A stretch of 45,836 nt of DNA from Planctomycetaceae bacterium (GTDB taxonomy: Bacteria; Planctomycetota; Planctomycetia; Pirellulales; Thermoguttaceae), in assembly GCA_012719125.1 (NCBI GenBank), contig JAAYAY010000144.1, forward strand, positions 1 through 45,836, given 5' to 3'. How positions within the stretch are numbered: position 1 is the stretch's first letter; the number at the start of each line of letters is the position of its first letter. A program made the position numbers and the translations under genes. This document shows positions 41,426 through 45,836 of this stretch, piece after piece. A model generated the notes under the pieces. It was not told where the DNA came from. It saw only the letters and a program-made list of their open reading frames with translations, and ran no database searches.

Positions 41426-43402
41426 ATGAAATCCACGATCCTCACTCCCGCATGCCTCGGCGCGCTATTACTCCTGGTCCCGCCGGCCGCAAAGGCTGCC
41501 GAAACCGCCCGCCTCACCGCAACCGTTCACGCCGACCAGACCGGCGAGCCCATCTCGCCTTTCATCTACGGCCAGTTCATCGAGCACATGGGACGCTGCA
41601 TCTATGGGGGAATCTGGGCCGAGATGCTGGAAGACCGTAAGTTCTTCCACCCGATCACAGCGGAATACCATCCCTATGCGGACAATCTCGGCGGGAGGTT
41701 CCCGGTTGTCGGAGCGTCACCATGGGAAATCCTGGGTGACGCCAAAGGCGTAACCATGATCACTCAAGACCCCTTCGTCGGCGAGCACACGCCCCTTGTT
41801 GCTCCGGACACGGGTATCCGCCAGAACGATCTGGGTGTGGTGGCGGGCAAGTCCTACGTGGGCTACGTCTGGATCAAAGCTCTGGCAGGAAAGGCGACGC
41901 TCGACGTCGCTCTGGTCTGGGGTGAAGGCGAGAGCGATCGGCAGGCCGTGCAGATCGCCGACGTGGGAGCCGAGTATGCCAAGCATACGTTCGAGTTTCA
42001 GCCCAAGGCCGGCACCGACAAGGCACGGCTCGAGCTCCGAGTGAACGGTGCCCCTTGCCTGATTGGAACGGCGTCGTTGATGCCGGCCGACAACGTTCGC
42101 GGGATGCGTGCCGACACGCTTGCCCTGCTGAAACAACTGGACGCACCCACTTACCGCTGGCCCGGCGGGAACTTCGTCAGCGGCTACAACTGGCGCGACG
42201 GGATCGGCGATCGCGACCGCCGCCCGCCCCGGATCAACCCGGCGTGGAGCGGTGTGGAGCCCAACGATGTCGGGATCGACGAATTCATCGACTTCTGCCG
42301 CGAGGTCGGCACGGAACCGATGATCGCCGCCAACACGGGTTTTGGCGACGACTATTCGGCCGCCCAGGAAGTCGAGTACTGCAACGGCTCGGCCGATACG
42401 ATCGGCGGCTCGTGGCGTGCCGAGTATGGGCACAGTGAGCCGCACAAGGTGAAATACTGGAGTGTCGGCAATGAGATGTTCGGCCCCTGGCAACTGGGCT
42501 TCATGCAGTTGAAGCATTACATGATCAAGCACAACCGCGTGGCCAGGGCGATGTGGAACGTCGACCCGACCATCGAACTTGTGGGCGTCGGCGCCATCGG
42601 TCGCCTGAACTCGAAATACGATCCCGGCGAGAAGCGGGGCTGGTCGGAAGGAATGCTCGAGCAGTGCGCCGACCAGATGACTTACCTCTCCGAGCATTTC
42701 TACGTGCGCAAGAAGGAAGAGGTGGTCGCCGATCACATAGCGCAACCGGTCGGCAGGATCCGCAGTATTGCGGCGGATCATCGCAAACTGCAGCCCTCGC
42801 TGCCGAATCTCAACGGCCGTATTGTTCCCATCGCCGTGGATGAATGGAACTACTCGCACCGGCCTTCCGTGTACGGAGAATACGGCTGCGTGTACGATCT
42901 GCGAGACGCCTTGGGAATTGCCGCCTCCCTTCACGAGTACTTCCGCAACAGCGACATTATCAAGATAGCGCTCTACGCCCAGACCGTGAACGTCATCGGT
43001 TGCATCAAGACGACGAAGACCGGCGCGTTTATGTCAACGACCGCCCTGCCGCTCATGCTCTACCGCAAGCACTACGGTACGATCCCCGTCGCCGTCTCGG
43101 GGGACTACTCGCAGGCCTCGCTCGATATCGTCGCGGCGTGGACCGAAGATCGCAAAGCGATCACCATCGGAATTGTCAATCCAAACGCGGAGCAGAAAGC
43201 CCTCACCATCGGTCTCTTGGGCGTGAAACCGGCCGGCAAGGCGACGGCCTGGCGCATCACCGGCGACGATCCCAAGGCGTTCAATACGGTCGACGAAGCA
43301 CGGGTCGCCCTCGAACAACAAGATGCGATCGATTTCAACGGCAGCTTGGAAGTCGCCGGCTACAGCGTCAACCTGATTCGGCTGCCGATGAGCGGGAATT
43401 GA
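41426..43402 (+). CDS. Secreted GH51-type alpha-L-arabinofuranosidase, copy 1
   Basis: The ATG at 41426 opens a signal peptide (MKSTILTPACLGALLLLVPP, cleavage near AKA-AET). The 658-residue enzyme has the GH51 opening IYGQFIEHMGRCIYGGIWAE (~48-67), a carbohydrate-binding-like beta insert at ~120-215, and a catalytic TIM barrel. The acid/base Glu350 lies in VGNEMFG, the nucleophile Glu473 in VDEWNY, and PGGNFVSGYNWRDGIGDRDR is near 250. A C-terminal beta domain completes it. It should remove arabinofuranosyl side chains from plant or algal polysaccharides outside the cytoplasm. It is a tandem paralogue of the next gene with the same length. The frame is open upstream into another ORF, so the start relies on the signal peptide. 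Confidence 0.92.
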   Translation: MKSTILTPACLGALLLLVPPAAKAAETARLTATVHADQTGEPISPFIYGQFIEHMGRCIYGGIWAEMLEDRKFFHPITAEYHPYADNLGGRFPVVGASPWEILGDAKGVTMITQDPFVGEHTPLVAPDTGIRQNDLGVVAGKSYVGYVWIKALAGKATLDVALVWGEGESDRQAVQIADVGAEYAKHTFEFQPKAGTDKARLELRVNGAPCLIGTASLMPADNVRGMRADTLALLKQLDAPTYRWPGGNFVSGYNWRDGIGDRDRRPPRINPAWSGVEPNDVGIDEFIDFCREVGTEPMIAANTGFGDDYSAAQEVEYCNGSADTIGGSWRAEYGHSEPHKVKYWSVGNEMFGPWQLGFMQLKHYMIKHNRVARAMWNVDPTIELVGVGAIGRLNSKYDPGEKRGWSEGMLEQCADQMTYLSEHFYVRKKEEVVADHIAQPVGRIRSIAADHRKLQPSLPNLNGRIVPIAVDEWNYSHRPSVYGEYGCVYDLRDALGIAASLHEYFRNSDIIKIALYAQTVNVIGCIKTTKTGAFMSTTALPLMLYRKHYGTIPVAVSGDYSQASLDIVAAWTEDRKAITIGIVNPNAEQKALTIGLLGVKPAGKATAWRITGDDPKAFNTVDEARVALEQQDAIDFNGSLEVAGYSVNLIRLPMSGN

Positions 43403-43709
43403 CAAGTGCCCGGTTGATGACGTGCCGGTTTGGCAAGGAGTGGGTGACGAGAAGACTGTTGAAGAAAAGTAAACCACAGATAGGAGGCTGTGCTTCCAGA
43501 CTCCCCGGCAACCGAACATGTCCGCTCTCAGCCAGACCTCCTTCCCTGATGGTGAATTCGTCGAAGGAACCCACGAATTCTGCGGAAGCGACTTTTGGGG
43601 GGTCCTCGCTTGATGCCGCGTCGGCGGGGCCTTATCTTGTGGGCTGCATCTCTGCCGAATCGCATTCCCCGGCGCTCCCACACAAGTCCCCATGACGAGA
43701 GGCGTCCCG
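43403..43709. other. Gap between the two arabinofuranosidases
   Basis: About 307 bp with no gene. The last ~100 bp (TCGCTTGATGCCGC at 43606, TGTGGGCTGC at 43638) parallel the region before copy 1 (41321 and 41353) at the same offset, so the duplicated unit includes upstream DNA. An 8-bp inverted repeat lies at 43554-43580. Confidence 0.6.
43554..43580. repeat. Candidate operator: GAATTCGT / ACGAATTC
   Basis: Perfect 8-bp arms with an 11-base spacer lie about 130 bp before the second arabinofuranosidase. The form could suit a dimeric regulator. No matching site was found before copy 1, and nothing ties it to a particular factor. Confidence 0.35.
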
Positions 43710-45686
43710 ATGAAATCCGCCATTCAAACCGGTCTTTGCTTGTGTGCGTTCACGCTGCTGTTCCCAGCCGCCAGCCAGACCGCGGAGAACCCTCAACTGA
43801 CGGCAACCGTTCACGCCGACAAAACGGGCGAGCCGATTTCGCCCTTCATCTACGGCCAGTTCATCGAACACCTGGGCCGCTGCATCTACGGCGGAATCTG
43901 GGCCGAGATGCTGGAAGACCGCAAGTTCTACTATCCGATCACGGCGGAATATCATCCCTATGCGGGCGACCTGGGCGGGGAATTCCCGGTCGTCGGAGCG
44001 TCGCCGTGGGAGATTCTCGGCAACGCCCAGGGCGTGAGGATGATTGCCGAAGACTCGTTCGTCGGCCAGCACACGCCGCTGGTCGCCCCCGGCACGGGTA
44101 TCCGCCAGAACGATCTGGGCGTGGTGGCGGGCAAGTCCTACGTGGGTTACGTCTGGCTCAAAGCTCCGGCAGGAAAGGCGACGCTCGACGTCGCCCTGGT
44201 CTGGGGTGATGGCAAGAGCGATCGCCAGGCCGTCCGGATTGCCGACGTGGGGGCCGAGTATGCCAGGCATACGTTCGAGTTTCAGCCGAAGGCCGGCACG
44301 GACAAGGCACGGCTCGAGCTCCGAGTGAACGGTGCCCCTTGCCTCATTGGAACGGCGTCGTTGATGCCGGCCGACAACGTTCGCGGGATGCGTGCCGATA
44401 CGGTCGCGCTATTGAAGGAGTTGAACGCGCCCGTCTATCGCTGGCCCGGCGGGAATTTCGTCAGCGGCTATAACTGGCGCGACGGGATCGGCGACCGGGA
44501 TCGGCGGCCGCCGCGGGTCAACCCGGCCTGGACCGGCGTGGAGCACAATGATTTCGGGATCGACGAATTCGTCGACTTCTGCCGCGAGGTCGGCACGGAA
44601 CCGATGATCGCCGCCAACACGGGCTTCGGCGACGACTATTCGGCCGCCCAGGAAGTCGAGTACTGCAACGGCTCGGCCGATACGATCGGCGGTTCGTGGC
44701 GATCCAAGAATGGCCACGACGACCCCTACAAGGTGAAGTACTGGTGCGTCGGCAACGAAATGTTCGGTCCCTGGCAATTGGGCTTCATGCAACTGAAGCA
44801 TTACACCATCAAGCACAACCGCGTCGCTGCTGCCATGTGGAACGCCGATCCGACCATCCAGCTCGTCGGCTGCGGGGCGGTCCACACGCGAAACGAGAAG
44901 CACGATCCGGGCGAAAAACGGTTCTGGTCGGAGGGGATGCTCCAGCAGTGTGCCGACAAGATGACCTATCTCTCCGAACATTTTTATGTGGGCAAACAGA
45001 TCGACGACATCCCGGCCCACGCCGCTCAACTGGCGGCGTCGATCCGAAAGATCGCCGACGACCATCGCAAGCTGCAAGGATCGTTGCCAGACCTGAAGGG
45101 CCGCATCGTGCCGATCGCCATGGACGAATGGAACTACTGGTTCCGTCCTTACGTGTACGGCGAACTGGGGTGCGTCTACGAGCTGCGCGACGCCCTGGGT
45201 GTGGCCGTCGGACTCCATGAGTACTTCCGCAACAGCGATCTGATCAAGATGGCCCACTACGCCCAGACCGTCAACGTGATCGGCTGCATCAAGACGACGA
45301 AGACGGGGGCCTTCATGTCGACCACGGCCCTCCCGCTGATGCTCTATCGCCAGGAGTACGGCACGATCCCCGTGGCGGTTTCCGGCAATTGCGTGGACGG
45401 GAAGCTCGACGTGGCGGCCGCCTGGACCGAAGACCGGAAGGCCCTCACGATCGGCCTGGTCAATCCGAACGGCCAGGGGAAAGACGTCAAGGTCGAGCTG
45501 CCGGGAATGAAGCCCGCGGGCAAAGCAACGATCTGGACGATTGCCGGCGACGATCCGAAGGCGTTCAACACGGTCAATGAGGCGCGAGTTGCCGTCAAGA
45601 AACAGAGCGAGATCGGCTTTGACGGCACGCTGAAGGCGGCGCCGTATAGCGTCACGCTTATTCGGCTGCCAATGAGAGAAGAATAG
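43710..45686 (+). CDS. Secreted GH51-type alpha-L-arabinofuranosidase, copy 2
   Basis: The ATG at 43710 has AGAGG seven bases upstream, which decides it over an in-frame ATG 18 bases earlier. A signal peptide (MKSAIQTGLCLCAFTLLFP, cleavage near SQTA-ENP) precedes a 658-residue enzyme that aligns with copy 1 where I compared them, without gaps and at a constant offset of 2284 bp. Catalytic Glu350 (VGNEMFG) and Glu473 (MDEWNYW) are retained. Differences cluster after the acid/base site (for example RNEKHDPGEKRFW against LNSKYDPGEKRGW) and near the nucleophile (YWFRPYVYGELG against YSHRPSVYGEYG). These could change the subsites. It probably shares arabinan or arabinoxylan debranching with copy 1. 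No transporter or sugar-kinase gene is in view, so the locus may continue beyond the window. Confidence 0.93.
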   Translation: MKSAIQTGLCLCAFTLLFPAASQTAENPQLTATVHADKTGEPISPFIYGQFIEHLGRCIYGGIWAEMLEDRKFYYPITAEYHPYAGDLGGEFPVVGASPWEILGNAQGVRMIAEDSFVGQHTPLVAPGTGIRQNDLGVVAGKSYVGYVWLKAPAGKATLDVALVWGDGKSDRQAVRIADVGAEYARHTFEFQPKAGTDKARLELRVNGAPCLIGTASLMPADNVRGMRADTVALLKELNAPVYRWPGGNFVSGYNWRDGIGDRDRRPPRVNPAWTGVEHNDFGIDEFVDFCREVGTEPMIAANTGFGDDYSAAQEVEYCNGSADTIGGSWRSKNGHDDPYKVKYWCVGNEMFGPWQLGFMQLKHYTIKHNRVAAAMWNADPTIQLVGCGAVHTRNEKHDPGEKRFWSEGMLQQCADKMTYLSEHFYVGKQIDDIPAHAAQLAASIRKIADDHRKLQGSLPDLKGRIVPIAMDEWNYWFRPYVYGELGCVYELRDALGVAVGLHEYFRNSDLIKMAHYAQTVNVIGCIKTTKTGAFMSTTALPLMLYRQEYGTIPVAVSGNCVDGKLDVAAAWTEDRKALTIGLVNPNGQGKDVKVELPGMKPAGKATIWTIAGDDPKAFNTVNEARVAVKKQSEIGFDGTLKAAPYSVTLIRLPMREE

Positions 45687-45836
45687 GCATACCACATCAC
45701 TCTGTGTGCCACTCTACGCCGTTAACCGAAATTCATGACGTTGACTCTTAAGTTTTGTAGCCGTCGCGATTTGTTGTTTGGTTGCATTGGTGATTTGTGG
45801 GGCCCCGATGTGTTCGCGTTTCTTCTTTCGTGGATA

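Overview
The window looks like a chromosomal segment of a planctomycete, probably of the Pirellulales type. This is inferred from protein content and genome style, since there is no rRNA or other marker gene. The DNA is GC-rich. It has large multidomain proteins with von Willebrand A (vWA), DUF4159 and AsmA domains, a MoxR/DUF58/BatA cluster, a four-helix-bundle (IVP) gene, and many short palindromic repeats between genes. No tRNA, rRNA, CRISPR array, complete transposase or prophage was recognised.

Layout. 0.3-8.8 kb (minus strand): a YqiJ/NfeD-like membrane protein and a flotillin overlap by 4 bases, and a 1833-residue DUF3686-type AAA ATPase lies downstream of them. Together they look like a membrane-domain or envelope-stress locus. 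9.3-11.7 kb (minus): a DinB-fold protein overlaps a homocysteine methyltransferase/methylenetetrahydrofolate reductase fusion. 12-14.5 kb (plus): a UPF1/IGHMBP2-like helicase and a small membrane protein. 14.7-19.8 kb (minus): a divergent Nramp-like transporter, a GT39-like membrane glycosyltransferase, and a cyclase-fold/tandem-DUF4159 protein that overlaps the glycosyltransferase.

20.1-27.2 kb (plus): a MoxR ATPase, a DUF58 protein, a BatA-type vWA membrane protein and a vWA/glutamine-amidotransferase-like membrane protein. This is a Bat-like cluster, and a four-helix-bundle gene bounded by inverted repeats is inserted in the middle of it. 27.9-33.5 kb (plus): three genes encoding a GAF-GAF-TM-HlyD protein, a stand-alone periplasmic adaptor and a PqqD-like/M50 protease/HlyD protein. 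No pump or ABC transporter is adjacent. This is the best candidate for an under-described system.

33.6-34.8 kb (minus): a LarA-like (DUF2088) enzyme. 35.3-38.7 kb (plus): an AsmA/TamB-like protein of about 1140 residues. 38.9-40.5 kb is accessory DNA: seven tandem copies of a 37-bp unit, an orphan Phd-like antitoxin, a DUF3800 remnant and an AT-rich promoter island. 40.5-45.7 kb (plus): two tandem, equally long (658 aa) secreted GH51 alpha-L-arabinofuranosidases from a duplication that also copied upstream DNA. The first continues in frame, without a stop, from an upstream small-protein ORF.

A recurring theme is the number of unrelated palindromic or simple repeats in nearly every intergenic gap, one of which forms the C-terminal codons of the glycosyltransferase.
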